From Talpa occidentalis (taxonomy: Eukaryota; Chordata; Mammalia; Eulipotyphla; Talpidae), in the NCBI RefSeq assembly GCF_014898055.3, contig NW_023604295.1:72008301-72072300 (forward strand): DNA of 64,000 nucleotides, read 5' to 3'. The translations under genes were made by a program, and so were the position numbers. Below, piece by piece: positions 22,758 through 32,320 of this stretch. The stretch's first letter is position 1, and each line of letters opens with the position of its first letter. The notes beneath the pieces were generated by a model. That model had not been told where the DNA came from and ran no database searches. It worked only from the letters and a program-made list of their open reading frames with translations.

Positions 22758-22991
22758 AAAACCAAACCAAACCAGACAATTATAAACCAGGGACATCCTG
22801 TAGGGGAGGAGGAGGGAGAGGGATCAGAGGGAGGAGGGAGGAGCACAGGGGACTGAGGTGATGGTGCACAGGTGCATTGGTGAAGGAAACTCTATGGGGA
22901 CTACACCTGAGGGGAGGGGGAAGCAAACATTGTCTTAAAATGAACAATGATATAAAATATATATAAATAAATAAATGCAAAAATAAAAAAT
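22758..22991 (+). mobile_element. L1, extremely 5'-truncated (3'UTR only), older lineage
   Basis: The polypurine tract GGGGAGGAGGAGGGAGAGGG (22,803-22,822) is followed by 'GTGCACAGGTGCATTGG' and an A-rich tail. It matches the reverse of the 3'UTR at 37,020-37,200. Target-site duplication AAGAGTGTTG(T/C)(G/A)GTG at 22,739 and 22,992. Confidence 0.75.
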
Positions 22992-23187
22992 AAGAGTGTT
23001 GCAGTGGCAGAAGTGTGTACCAATTGGGTAAAACTTTTGCTCATATATATTCTGATTTTCCTTTTTCTGGCATCTAGTGCAGGAAATTTAAGTAGAGGAA
23101 AATAAACTCTGATTTTTTTCCTGCTTATTTTTTTGTTTACTGGGGCTTTTACCAGTGTTACCTTTCTTTTTAAATTCTTTCATCTTG

Positions 23188-24547
23188 TAATATTTTTATT
23201 GAGATTACGTGATTCACAACATTATATATGATTCAGACATAGAAGGCCACACACTTCAGATGTATGTCACCAAACCACACCCACCACCGAGGCCCCCATC
23301 CTCCTCCACCAGAGTCCTTGGTGCCTCCTACCAACTTTATTCTCTACCCCTGCCCCAGTGGTAGCTTCAGTTTTACATTCATATTTCTAGGGTTGTTTCT
23401 GGTTGGCTTGTGTCTGATTCTTAGTTTTGTTTCTCTATATTCTACATATGAGTGAAACCATCCAGCATTTGTCCATTGTATTTGTGTGTGTGTGTGTGTA
23501 TCTATCTTATATTTTCTTTTTTTTAAAGATTGATTTATTTATGCATACAAGAACTGGGGTAGAGACCAGAGGTGTGGGGGGTGGAGGATTCACCAGAGAC
23601 AGAGTGGGGAACAGAACAGGCAGATGGACTGAAATACACTGCTGAGGGGATCAGCAGGTGAGACAGGAGAGGTCTGCTGCGCCATGAGGGTAGCTCCCTG
23701 GCCAGCTGGGGATGCAACTCGTACTGCAGTGGCTGTGGATAGCTTCATAGGCTGGCTCTTAATCCCTTGCGCCACCAGGGAGGCCCCTATTTTATATTTT
23801 CTTAATCCATGAGTTCATCTGCCCTTGAGTACTCAGGTTGTTTCCATAACTTGGTGTTTTAAAATAGTGCTGCAATGGACAAAGGAGTGCATATACCCTT
23901 TTAATTAGTGTTTCTTGCATTCTTCAAGTAGATACCTAAGAGAGGAATTGCTGCATCATTTGATAGATCTATTTTTAATATTTTTAGAAACATACATACT
24001 GTTTTGCAGAGGGGCTGGACCAGTCTACATTTCCACCAACGGTGTAAGAGGTTTCTTTCTTCTCCCCATCCTCACCAACACTCGTTTCTAGTCTTTTTGA
24101 TAAGGGCCACACTCAACATATGAAATGGTATCTCATTTTGGTTTTGATTTGTACTTCCCTTATGATAGGTGACAATGAGCATTTTTTTCATGTGCCCATT
24201 GGCCATCTTATGTCATATTTGGAGACGTGCCTATTATGGTCTTCGGTCCATTTTTCTTTTCTATTGGTTTGTTGTTGAGTTGCAAGTACTTTGTAGATCT
24301 TGCATTTCCCCCTTGCTATATATATATATTGTGAAAAATACACATATATAACAAATGTTTTCTCCCATTCATTGGGATATGTTTTTGTTTTTAATGATAG
24401 TTTATTACATTGTGTAGAAATTTTAACTTGATATACTCCCATTTTTTAATTTTGCTTTTGTTTCCAATGTCATAAAATGTTTTGCCAGTGGTTTCTTCTA
24501 TATATTTTGTGGCTTCGGTTTTTACATCTCACACTTTAATCCATTTT
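23188..24547 (-). mobile_element. Old L1, 3' part (interrupted by two younger insertions)
   Basis: Minus-strand L1 3'UTR and ORF2 C-terminal remains. Plus-strand landmarks are ATTGAGATTACGTGATTCAC, CTATATTCTACATATGAGTG and 'TTTCCACCAACGGTG'. It is split by a SINE (23,519-23,786) and by the long L1 that begins at 24,548, then resumes at 31,710. All frames are broken. Confidence 0.8.
23519..23786 (-). mobile_element. tRNA-derived SINE, subfamily B
   Basis: Near full-length inside the old L1. Target-site duplication CTAT(C/T)TTATATTTTCTT at 23,502-23,518 and 23,787-23,803, one mismatch. Confidence 0.9.
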
Positions 24548-24710
24548 ATTTTTATATTCCCCATACAATTACAACCCCCTTATTTTGACCCCAATCCCTC
24601 CACTCCCCACCCCCCACTCTCCATAGAGTGTCTCTGGTTCATAGTAGTTTGTTGATTTTGATTTTTTTTTCTTACAGTTATTCTTTTTCCTGATCTCTTA
24701 TTTAAGTTTT

Positions 24711-27700
24711 CTAGATTTCTGCTATGAGTGAGAACATCCGGTATTTTTCTTTTTCTTTCTGACTTATTTCGCTGAGCATGATCCCTTCCAGCGCCATCCA
24801 TGTTGCTGCAAATTGCATGTGTTTATCTTTTTTGAATGCTGAGTAATATTCCATGGTGTATATGTACCACATCTTCTTGATCCAGTCATCTATTTTTGGG
24901 CATTTGGGTTGCTTCCAAAGCTTAGCTATTGTAAATAGTGCTGCTATAAACTAGGGGTGCAGGTACTCTTTGGAATTGATGTTTCTGTGTCCTTTGGGTA
25001 AATACCTAGGCGTGGAATTGCTGGATCCTATGGAAGCTCTATGTTTAGTAGGTCCAGAAATCTCCACACAGCTCTCCATAGTGGTTGGACCAGTTTGCAC
25101 TCCCACCAGCAGTGCAGGAGAGTTCCTTTTTCTCCACAACCTCGCCAACATTTTTTGTTGCTAGTTTTTTTTTTTAATATGTGCCATTCTCACTGGTGTG
25201 AGATGGTATCTCATGGTAGTTTTGATTTGCATTTCCCTGATTACAAGTGATGTTGAACATTTTTTCATATACCTATTGGCCATTTGCATTTCCTCTTCAG
25301 AGAAGTTTCTTTTTAGCTCTTCTGCCCATTTTTTGACTGGATTGTTTTCTTTGTTTTTGTTGAGTCTCATTAGCTCTTTGTAGATTTTTGTGATCAGTCC
25401 TTTATCATTAGTGTTGTGTGCAAAAATGTTCTCCCAGTTGGTGGGGTTTCTCTTTGTTTTTGTTATTGTCTCTTTTGCAGTGCAGAAGCTCTTTAATTTG
25501 ATGTAGTCCCAGCTGTTGATCTTTGCCTTCACTATCACTGCTTTGGGTGATGTGTCTGTAAAGCTGTCTTTGATGTGCATAGCATCATGATGTGCATACC
25601 CATGTAGTATTTCGCCTATATTTCCTTCTATGTATTTTACGGTTTCATGTCTTATGTCTAGTTCTTTAATCCATTTTGAGCTGGTTTTTGTGCATGCTGT
25701 GAGGTAGTAGTCAAGCTTCATTCTTTTACATGTAGTGACCCAGTTCTCCCAGCACCATTATTGAAAAAACTTTCTTTGCTCCAATGCATGTTCTTTGCTC
25801 CTTTGTCAAAGATTAGTTGACCATAAATCTGTGGATTTATTTCTGGATTTTCTATTCAATTCCATTGGTCCGTGTGTCTGTTCTTTTTCCAATACCATGC
25901 AGTTTTGATGATTATGGCTTTGTAGTATAGTTTGAAGTCTGGGCGTGTGATGCCTCCATTCCCTTTTTTTTTTTTCCAGGATAGCTTTGGCTATTTGGGG
26001 TTTTTGGTGATTCCATATGAATTCACCAATAATTGTTCTATTTCTTTGAAGAATGACATTGAAATTTTTATTGGAATAGCATTGAATCTGTATATTGCTT
26101 TTGGTAGGATGGCCATTTTAATAATGTTTATTCTTCCAATCCATGAGCAGGGGATGTCTTTCCATTTCTTTGTGTCTTCCTCTATTTCTTTTAACAGTGT
26201 TTTATAGTATTCTTTGTATAGGTCCTTTACCTCTTTTGTTAGATTTATTCCCAAGTATTTGTTTTTTTTTTTGTTTTGATAATAAAAGGGATTTTTTTTA
26301 TTTCTTCTTCTTCAGATTTATTGTGTTAGGAAGGCTACTGATTTTTCCGTGTTGATTTTGTATCCTGCCACTTTATTGAACTGATTAGTTGAATTAGTTT
26401 TTCTGTGGAGTTTTTGTATATTAAATATGTATATTATTATATCATCTGCAAATAGTGATAGTTTGACGACTTCTTTTCCTATTTGGATTCCTTGTGTGTC
26501 TTTCTCTTGTCTTATTGCTCTGGCTAGGACTTCCAGTATTATATTGAAAAGCAGTGGTGAGAGAGGAATTCCTTGTCTTGTTCCAGATCTTAATGGAAAT
26601 GCTTTCAGTTTTTCACCATTGAGAATGATACTGGCTGTTGGCTTGTCATATGTGGTCTTTATGATGTTAAGGTATGTTCCTTGTATCCCAAGAATTTCAA
26701 GGGCTTTTATCATGAATGAGTGTTGCACTTTGTCAAAAGCTTTCTTGGCATCTATTGATATTTTCAAATGGTTTTTATATTTCTTTTTGTTGATGTGTTG
26801 AATAACGTTGATTGATTTTCGGATGTTGAACCATCCTTGTGTCCCTGGAATGAACCTACTTGGTCATGGTGAATTATCTTATGGATACATAGTTGGATTC
26901 TGATAGCTAAAATTTTATTGAGGATTTTTGCATCAGTGTTCATTAGTGAGATGGGCCTATAGTTTTTTTTTGTTTGTTTATTTTTCCGTGTGTGTTGTCC
27001 TTGTTTGGTTTGGTATTAGTGTAATGTTGGCTTCATAGTACGTGTTCGGTATTATCCCTTCCTTCTCAATTTTTTGGAAGAGTTTGTGAAGGACAGGCAC
27101 TAATTCCTTTGGTTGAATTCATTTGTAAATCCATCAGGTCCTGGGCTTTTGTTTTTGGGAAGTTTTTTGATTACCATTTCAATTTTGCTGCTTGTAATTG
27201 TTCTGCTTAGGAGTTCCATTTCTTCTTTATCTAGCTTTGGGTGATTGTAGTTGTAGGAATTTGTCCATCTCCTCTAGATTGTTGAACTTGTTTCCATATA
27301 ACTGTTCATAGTAGTTTCTGATTATTCTTTTGATATCTGCAGTGTCCGTTGTGATTTCTCCTCTTTCATTTGTGATCCTGTTTATTTGTGCTTTCTCCCT
27401 TTTTTTCTTTGTGAGCCTAGCTAAGGGTTTGTCTATTTTATTTATTTTTTTGAAGAACCAGTTCTTGGCTTCATTGATCTTTTGTATTGTTTTTATAGTT
27501 TCAATTTCATTTATTTCTGCTTTGGTTTTTATTATTTATTTTCTTCTACTGGTTTTGGGGTTTTTTTCTTGTTCTTTTTCTAGCTCTTTGAGATTTGAGA
27601 TTAGGTTCTTTCTTTGAGTTCTTTCTTGTTTCTTGATGTGAGCCTCTATTGCTATATATTTTCCTCTTATTACTACTTTTGCTGCATCACATACATTTAG

Positions 27701-28224
27701 GAAACTGGTGTCTTCCTTGTCATTCAATTCAAAGAATTTTTTTAATTTCTTCTTTGATCTCCTCATTAGTCCAGTGGTCTTCCAGTAGTGTGGGTTTCAG
27801 TCTCCCTGAGGCAGGAGAGTTCCTTGCCTTCTTTTTATGGTTTCTTCTAGTTTGATGCCTTCATGGTCAGAAAAGATGCTTGGTATGATTTCAATCTTGT
27901 TGTATCTGTTGATGTTTGTCTTGTGTCCCAGTATGTGATCGATCCTGGAGAATGATCCATGTGCGCTTGAAAAAAATGTGTACTCAGATTTTTTTGGGTT
28001 TAGTGTTCTATAGATGTCTGTTAAGCCCAAGCACTCTAGATCCTTATTTAGAGCTTTAGTGTCTTTACTTATTTTTTGTCTTGTTGATCTATCCATTGTT
28101 GATAGTGGTGTGTTGAAGTCTCCTACTACGAATGTGTTTTCTCTGATGTCTGTTTTCAAAGATGACAATAGTTGTCTGATATATTTTGGTGCTCCTTCAT
28201 TTGGTGAGTATATGTTAATGAGGT
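24711..28224 (-). pseudogene. L1 ORF2 (endonuclease/reverse transcriptase) pseudogene
   Basis: ORF2 encodes the endonuclease and reverse transcriptase that copy L1 and SINE RNA into the genome. Here the frames 27,797-28,234, 26,318-26,767, 25,991-26,254 and 25,161-25,721 give its pieces in order. The endonuclease part shows GDFNTPLS, a SRIDHILGH segment and the SDH catalytic triplet. The RT part shows [22 protein letters not shown] and the catalytic FADD box. The C-terminal Cys-rich segment lies at about 25,100-25,190, and the consensus stop TAG is at 24,711-24,713. Roughly the first 100 residues of the endonuclease are missing, cut by the SINE-bounded deletion at 28,225. About 1170 codons remain against about 1275 in human L1. 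Several frameshifts make it non-functional. Confidence 0.9.
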
Positions 28225-28304
28225 GGGGGATCAAATCAGTGCTGCAGAGGCTGCGGGCAGCTTTGCAGCCCAGTGCTCAACTGCTGCACCACCAGGGGAG
28301 GCCC
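28225..28304 (-). mobile_element. SINE head fragment at a deletion junction
   Basis: About 80 bp of the 5' (tRNA-like) end of a subfamily A SINE, running from GGGGCCTCCCCTGGTGG-type head at 28,304 to GATCCCC-like sequence at 28,225. It has no tail. Upstream (28,305) is ORF1 C-terminal sequence and downstream (28,224) is the middle of the ORF2 endonuclease. A deletion therefore removed the SINE 3' half, the end of ORF1, the spacer and the ORF2 start. Confidence 0.85.
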
Positions 28305-29189
28305 CAGAATAGAGTATTCTTTGTTGGCATCTGTTGTCTTGAAGTCTGTTGACTAGGTCCCTCCACTCTCTCCTTGTCTGTAGTGTTTCTTCAGAGAAGT
28401 CTGATGTCAGTCTGATTGGTTTTCCTTTGTATGTTATCTGTTTCTTCTCTCTTGTCAGCTTCATTATTTTTTCCTTGTCTTGGATTCTTGGGAGCTTTAT
28501 TATTATGTGTCCTGCTGTATTTTTCCTTTCATCATGGAAGTTTGGTGTTCTTCTTGCTTCTTGTATATCAATTTTCAGCTCCTTCTTCACGTTTTGGAAG
28601 TTCTCTTCAGTTATTTCCTTGAATATTTTCTCTGTTCCTAGGTCTCTCTCCCCTCCTTCTGGGATTCCTATAACTATTATATTTCCTTTCCTCATGTAGT
28701 CAGATTGTTCCCGAAGTCTTTCTTCAGTCTTTTTCATTTGTATTTCTCTTTCCTTTTCTGTTTTGGTTCTTTTGATTTCTGTGTCTTCAAGAGTGGTTAT
28801 TCGTTCTTCCATTTCCTCTATTCTGTTGTCACTGCTTTTCCCAGCATTCTTTAGCTTTTCTGTTAATCCTTTGGTCTCCTGCATTTCGTTCATTTCTCTC
28901 TTTAGGGACTCAATTTCATTCTTTTGAGCGTTGTTTTCCTTAATGACTTCCATCAGTTTTTTCATCGTGGCAATTTTAAATTCTATTTCTGGAAGGTTCA
29001 GAAGTTCTTCCAACTCACCGTAGTTGCAAGCTTGTGGGTGTTTTTTGTTTTTTTTTTGTTTATTTTTTTTTGTGGTGTGTCTTTTTTCTGAGGAGTTGCT
29101 ACTTTGCTTGTAGTTTTTCTTTTCCCTGCTGTCTGTCTTCTAATTTGCCTTATGCATTGGGACACTGTGCCGCTGGTACTGGCCGGCAT
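28305..29189 (-). pseudogene. L1 ORF1 (RNA-binding chaperone) pseudogene
   Basis: ORF1p is the trimeric RNA-binding protein of L1. The N-terminal part (from an ATG near 29,189) is Lys/Thr-rich. A frameshift near 29,015-29,030 separates it from the main frame, which starts at EELLNLPEIEF. A coiled-coil stretch rich in Glu/Lys follows (about 28,990-28,740). Then come the RRM-like segment (RKGNIIVIGIPEG) and the C-terminal domain (ARRTPNFHDERK, then SEETLQTRREW). The final 45 or so residues are replaced by SINE sequence. About 300 codons are preserved. Confidence 0.88.
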
Positions 29190-29470
29190 CTTTTTGGTTT
29201 GTTCTTTTGGGAGTTTCAGAAACTGGCAATCCAAAGGAGTCAAAAACTGTTATGCCAGAAATCTAGTGAGAAAGTGGTACTTTGAGCATCTTAATGGTCA
29301 CTGTCACAGAATCTCTCCTCCTTCTATGTTTAGTTACAAAGGTGCGTCTTGAAGTCCCACAGACTTCCCTGGAGGTGGGGCAGCTGGATTGCACTCAGGG
29401 TTCCAAATCTCTGGATCCTTTTCTGGGCTCCGACTTCCTGCCAGGTGGGTCCAGGCTTGTGGGGGCCTTC

Positions 29471-29950
29471 AGCTCACCTCTGACTGTGCAGGGAACCTTC
29501 TCCCTCTGGCTCAGGGGGTCTTCTGTCAGATTCAAGCAGTCTTTATTGAAGAAAGTTCCCTGTTCTAAAATGGCACTTTGGAGACTGATGCACTCTCCCG
29601 CGCACCCGCTCTCCCAGGGCTGTGGGTGCCCGCTCTCCCTCTGTGTTTGGATTGCCTGCCAGAAGGGGCACAGCTTGGGCAAACTTCCCAGCTCATCTCT
29701 GGCTCCTCAGGGAGGCTTCTGCCAGTTTCAAGCAGGCTTTACTGAAGAAAGATCCCTGTTCTAAAATGGTAATTTGGAGACAGGCACACTCTCCCGCATG
29801 CCGGATCTGCCCCAGCTGTGGGTGCCTGCTCCCCTCTAGGCTGCTGGCCAGAAGGGTCCTGGCGTGGGCGAACTTCCAGCTCACCTCTGACTCCTCAGGG
29901 AGCCTTCTGTGGGTTTTAAGCAGTCTTTACTGAAGAAAGGTCCCTATTCT
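29471..29950 (-). repeat. Tandem units (about 190-220 bp) in the L1 5'UTR
   Basis: On the plus strand each unit begins AGCTCA(C/T)CTCTG. Starts are at 29,471, 29,690 and 29,878, giving spacings of 219 and 188 bp, the third unit being partial. Each has a TTGAAGAAAG/CTGAAGAAAG block followed by CC(C)TGTTCTAAAATGG or a close variant. Identity is moderate. Mouse L1 promoters also consist of repeated monomers, but sequence relatedness to them is not implied. Confidence 0.8.
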
Positions 29951-30289
29951 ACGGGGTGTTGGTGAATTTTTTCTGTTGGCTCGGGTGCGCCAGAGATCTC
30001 TCCTAGTGTCGTTGGGGAGCTGGCTTTTTTTCTTTTTTACCCCGTGGGTTGGGGGAACAGAGTGGGAGTGGTGGGGAGAGCCTCAACGGCTTTGGGGTGC
30101 TCTGTCTGCCTTGTACCCCACTGTCGTGGGGATCCCATGCCCTGAATTTCGTGCCTTGGGTCTCAGTTCCAAAGCCCTCAGGTCCAGGATGCGGGGGTCT
30201 ATAGCCAAGTTCAGTGTCTGCAGAAATGGCGCCTTTTGCACCCCGCTCCGATGTCTGGGTGCCTGGTTTTTGATTACTCAGGGAGGAAC

Positions 30290-30766
30290 TGTTATAGGGC
30301 AGCCCCGATACAAAACGGGGTGCCTGACCGTGGGTCCTCACCCACATGCTTAAAAGGACTTATCAATACTCTACTGCAGGCACACACGAAGGGTTAATAA
30401 AAGGTTTATTTACAAGGGAAGGGGAAATGAGGAAATGTACAGCTCAGGGAGAAAAGTGGGAGACAAAGTTTTAAATGAGTCCTACCGGATCTGCCGATCT
30501 GGAATCCCAAATGGCACTCTGAGAGCTGGCTGCAAGACAGGAGTCGTGAAGCCAGGAGGCGAGGGATACCGAGCCAACCCAAAGCCCACATGTTTGGTTT
30601 TTATATACAACCTGGCTGCCCAACTCTACCCTCAGGTCCCAGCCACCCTCCCTTTGGTGGTGACGGGATTTGTCTTTCCCAATGTCCTGATGGCTTTAAT
30701 CTGGAGTGGGGGTGGTGTCCACAAAGCCTGTATGGGATTAGCTCAGGGCATCATTTCCCCCTAACA
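30290..30766 (-). mobile_element. Endogenous retrovirus LTR (477 bp)
   Basis: Bounded by the short inverted repeats TGTTA and TAACA when read on the minus strand. It has a TATA-type box at about 30,597-30,608 (GTATATAAAAACC on the minus strand) and an AATAAA signal at 30,405-30,410. Immediately before the LTR lies a purine tract (AAAGGGGGGAAT, plus 30,767-30,778) that looks like a polypurine primer site, so this is a 3' LTR. A related LTR sits at 58,388-58,866. Class cannot be fixed from the LTR alone. It lies inside the L1 5'UTR and is therefore younger than that L1. Confidence 0.8.
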
Positions 30767-30807
30767 ATTCCCCCCTTTCACTTTTTGGACATCCTTTCCC
30801 CCTAATA
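30767..30807 (-). mobile_element. Polypurine tract and 5' LTR start remnant
   Basis: Between the LTR and the L1 are about 19 bp with the purine tract. Then about 21 bp (TATTAGGGGGAAAGGATGTCC read on the minus strand, in two parts at 30,787-30,807) resemble the first 21 bases of the same LTR. I read this as the very start of the 5' LTR fused by a large internal deletion to the end of the internal region. Confidence 0.55.
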
Positions 30808-31418
30808 GGACATTCACCTCAGTGGGCCCCCGCACATCTCCCCGCAAGCCTAGGCCGGAGGCGTGGGGACCTAGGCAGCCACGCTCCGCGTGTCCTTTTC
30901 CAGTGCACCGCTTCTCCACGCAAGCTTCCTGGCTGGCCCTGGGCTTTGTGTGGGTCTACAGGAGTCTCTGTTTTTCTCTAATGGTGCCCAGAGCCGTTCG
31001 CTCACCTCCGCGGCGAATCCTGCAGGGTTCTCCACAGCTCCTGTTCACGGGGTGTGGTGGCCGAAATAGTTCCTTTCCACTCACCGTCCCGCTTGATTCG
31101 GAGTTTGTTCTTGTTGGTGGTTTTAGTTGTTTTGTTTTTTTCTCCTTTCTGTTGGTTGGAGAGTGCCCACTCTGTGGGTGGGGGAGGGTAGCAGGGTTCT
31201 GAGCTTTCCTCCCTCTGGTCCTCTTTTATGGCCACTTTCTTCTTCGGGTAGTTTGCCGGAGTTACCCGTGTATCTTCTGTGTCCCAGTTCTCTCGGGACC
31301 TGCCACTTTCCCTCCCTATTAACTTTTTTTGAATGGGAGATCTTACTCGCAGCGTTTCCTCTCTGGCAAGTCGATCCACCGTCTTCTGAATCTAAATTCC
31401 TAAACTTTAATCCATTTT

Positions 31419-31709
31419 TTTTTTTTTAGATTTTTATTTATTTATTTATTTGTTTATACAAGCACTGGGTACAGTCAGAAGCGCAGGAGGGTGAGAGAAT
31501 TCACCAGAACCATAGCGGAGCAGGCAGAAGGACTGAAGTACACTGCTGAGGGGAGCAGCGGGCGGCAGGAGGGGTCTGCGCGCCATGTGGGACCCTCCTC
31601 TGGTGGCCCCGGAGCAGCTGGGGATCGAACCTGTGCTGCAGAGGCTTCGGGCAGCTTCTCAACCCAGCACTCAACCTAGCACTCAACCGCTGTGCCACTG
31701 GGGAGGCCC
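31419..31709 (-). mobile_element. tRNA-derived SINE, subfamily A
   Basis: Full-length copy inserted at the 5' target-site duplication of the long L1. CTTTAATCCATTTT lies at 31,405-31,418 and 31,710-31,723. The head side shows a small internal duplication of the CACTCAACC word at about 31,667-31,688. Confidence 0.9.
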
Positions 31710-31830
31710 CTTTAATCCATTTTGAATTAACTTTTGTATATGGCATGAGGCTGTGGTCTGTCTTCATCTTTTTCATATGATTGTCCAATTTTCCCAATAT
31801 CATTTGTTAAAAAAGACTCCTTTTTCCAAG
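31710..31830 (-). mobile_element. Old L1 ORF2 remnant, continuation
   Basis: After the third copy of the target site, ATTTTGAATTAACTTTTGTA and 'CCAATTTTCCCAATATCATTTG' continue the old L1 that stopped at 24,547. It is the ORF2 stretch directly upstream of the sequence at 24,400-24,547. Confidence 0.75.
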
Positions 31831-31930
31831 TTACAGAACTTATTGCAGCAGAAAAATATTGGGGCAGTTTCCCAATGATTTAAAATCACACTAAGTTTTA
31901 CAAAAACTTGCCCATCCACCTTATTCTAAA

Positions 31931-32090
31931 CCAGTGGTTCTCAATATGATGGTGAAAAGGGAATTTGCCCTCAGGAGACATTTGACAGCATTTAGAGATG
32001 CATTATTCACTGGGAGGGGGGTGTTCTCACCAGGCAGTGAGTAAAGGGCAGGAATGTTGCTAAATATCCTATCATGCACTGGAGGATTAA
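31931..32090 (+). mobile_element. MER5A-like hAT DNA transposon relic
   Basis: Begins CCAGTGGTTCTCAATATGAT and continues GGAGACATTTGACAGCATTT, a G-run with 'GTGTTCTCACC', 'GGGCAGGAATGTTGCTAAAT' and ATCCTATCATGCACTGGA. This is the order seen in the MER5A family. Confidence 0.75.
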
Positions 32091-32117
32091 CATATATTAA
32101 TCTGGATTACATTTCAT

Positions 32118-32320
32118 TATGTAGTATGAAGAACAATAGCTTTGAGAGTAAAACTGGGCTTGAAACCTAGTTACAAAATTAAATTTTTGTGTAGCCTTGG
32201 TGACCTTAACGTTTCAGAGTCTTAGCTTTTTACTAATATGTGACATTAGTACCCATTATTTAGACTTTGATGAAACATCATATATATAAAGCCTCTGGCA
32301 TGTAGTAGTTCCTTGTAAGT
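32118..32320 (+). mobile_element. MIR relic
   Basis: Order of blocks fits MIR: ACTGGGCTTGAAACCTAG, GTGTAGCCTTGGTGACCTTA, a TTTCAGAGTCTTAG segment, and GCCTCTGGCATGTAGTAG near the end. Diverged, non-coding. Confidence 0.75.

Larger units (their letters stand above)
24548..31404 (-). mobile_element. Nearly full-length L1 (host of further insertions)
   Basis: Reading on the minus strand from 31,404: a 5'UTR of about 2.2 kb including an inserted LTR, ORF1 (29,189-28,305), a SINE fragment replacing the ORF1/ORF2 junction, ORF2 (about 28,224-24,711), a short 3'UTR and an A-rich end at 24,548. The target-site sequence CTTTAATCCATTTT lies at 24,534-24,547 and 31,405-31,418, so the 5' end is intact. 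The inserted host is an older L1. ORF2 is broken by multiple frameshifts and stops, so the copy is inactive. The shared 3'UTR makes it the same lineage as the element at 6333. Confidence 0.9.
29190..31404 (-). promoter_or_regulatory. L1 5'UTR / internal promoter region
   Basis: GC- and CpG-richer than the rest of the window (for example 29,590-29,640 and 30,810-31,050). It contains repeated units at 29,471-29,950 and an inserted LTR at 30,290-30,807. In active L1s this region holds the internal RNA polymerase II promoter. Open frames on either strand (up to 160 codons, 29,282-29,764 plus; 126 codons, 30,822-31,202 plus; 125 codons, 31,002-31,379 minus) have no recognised domain and reflect GC-rich stop-poor DNA. 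The start of the element is fixed by the target-site copy at 31,405. Confidence 0.75.

Noticed and set aside
29282..29764. 160-codon plus frame
   Set aside because: It lies antisense in the L1 5'UTR, follows the repeated units, and has no domain. GC-rich DNA is simply poor in stop codons.
30822..31379. 126-codon plus and 125-codon minus frames in GC-rich DNA, CpG-island-like
   Set aside because: Both are inside the 5'UTR of the long L1, bounded by its target-site copy at 31,405. Not a host-gene promoter.
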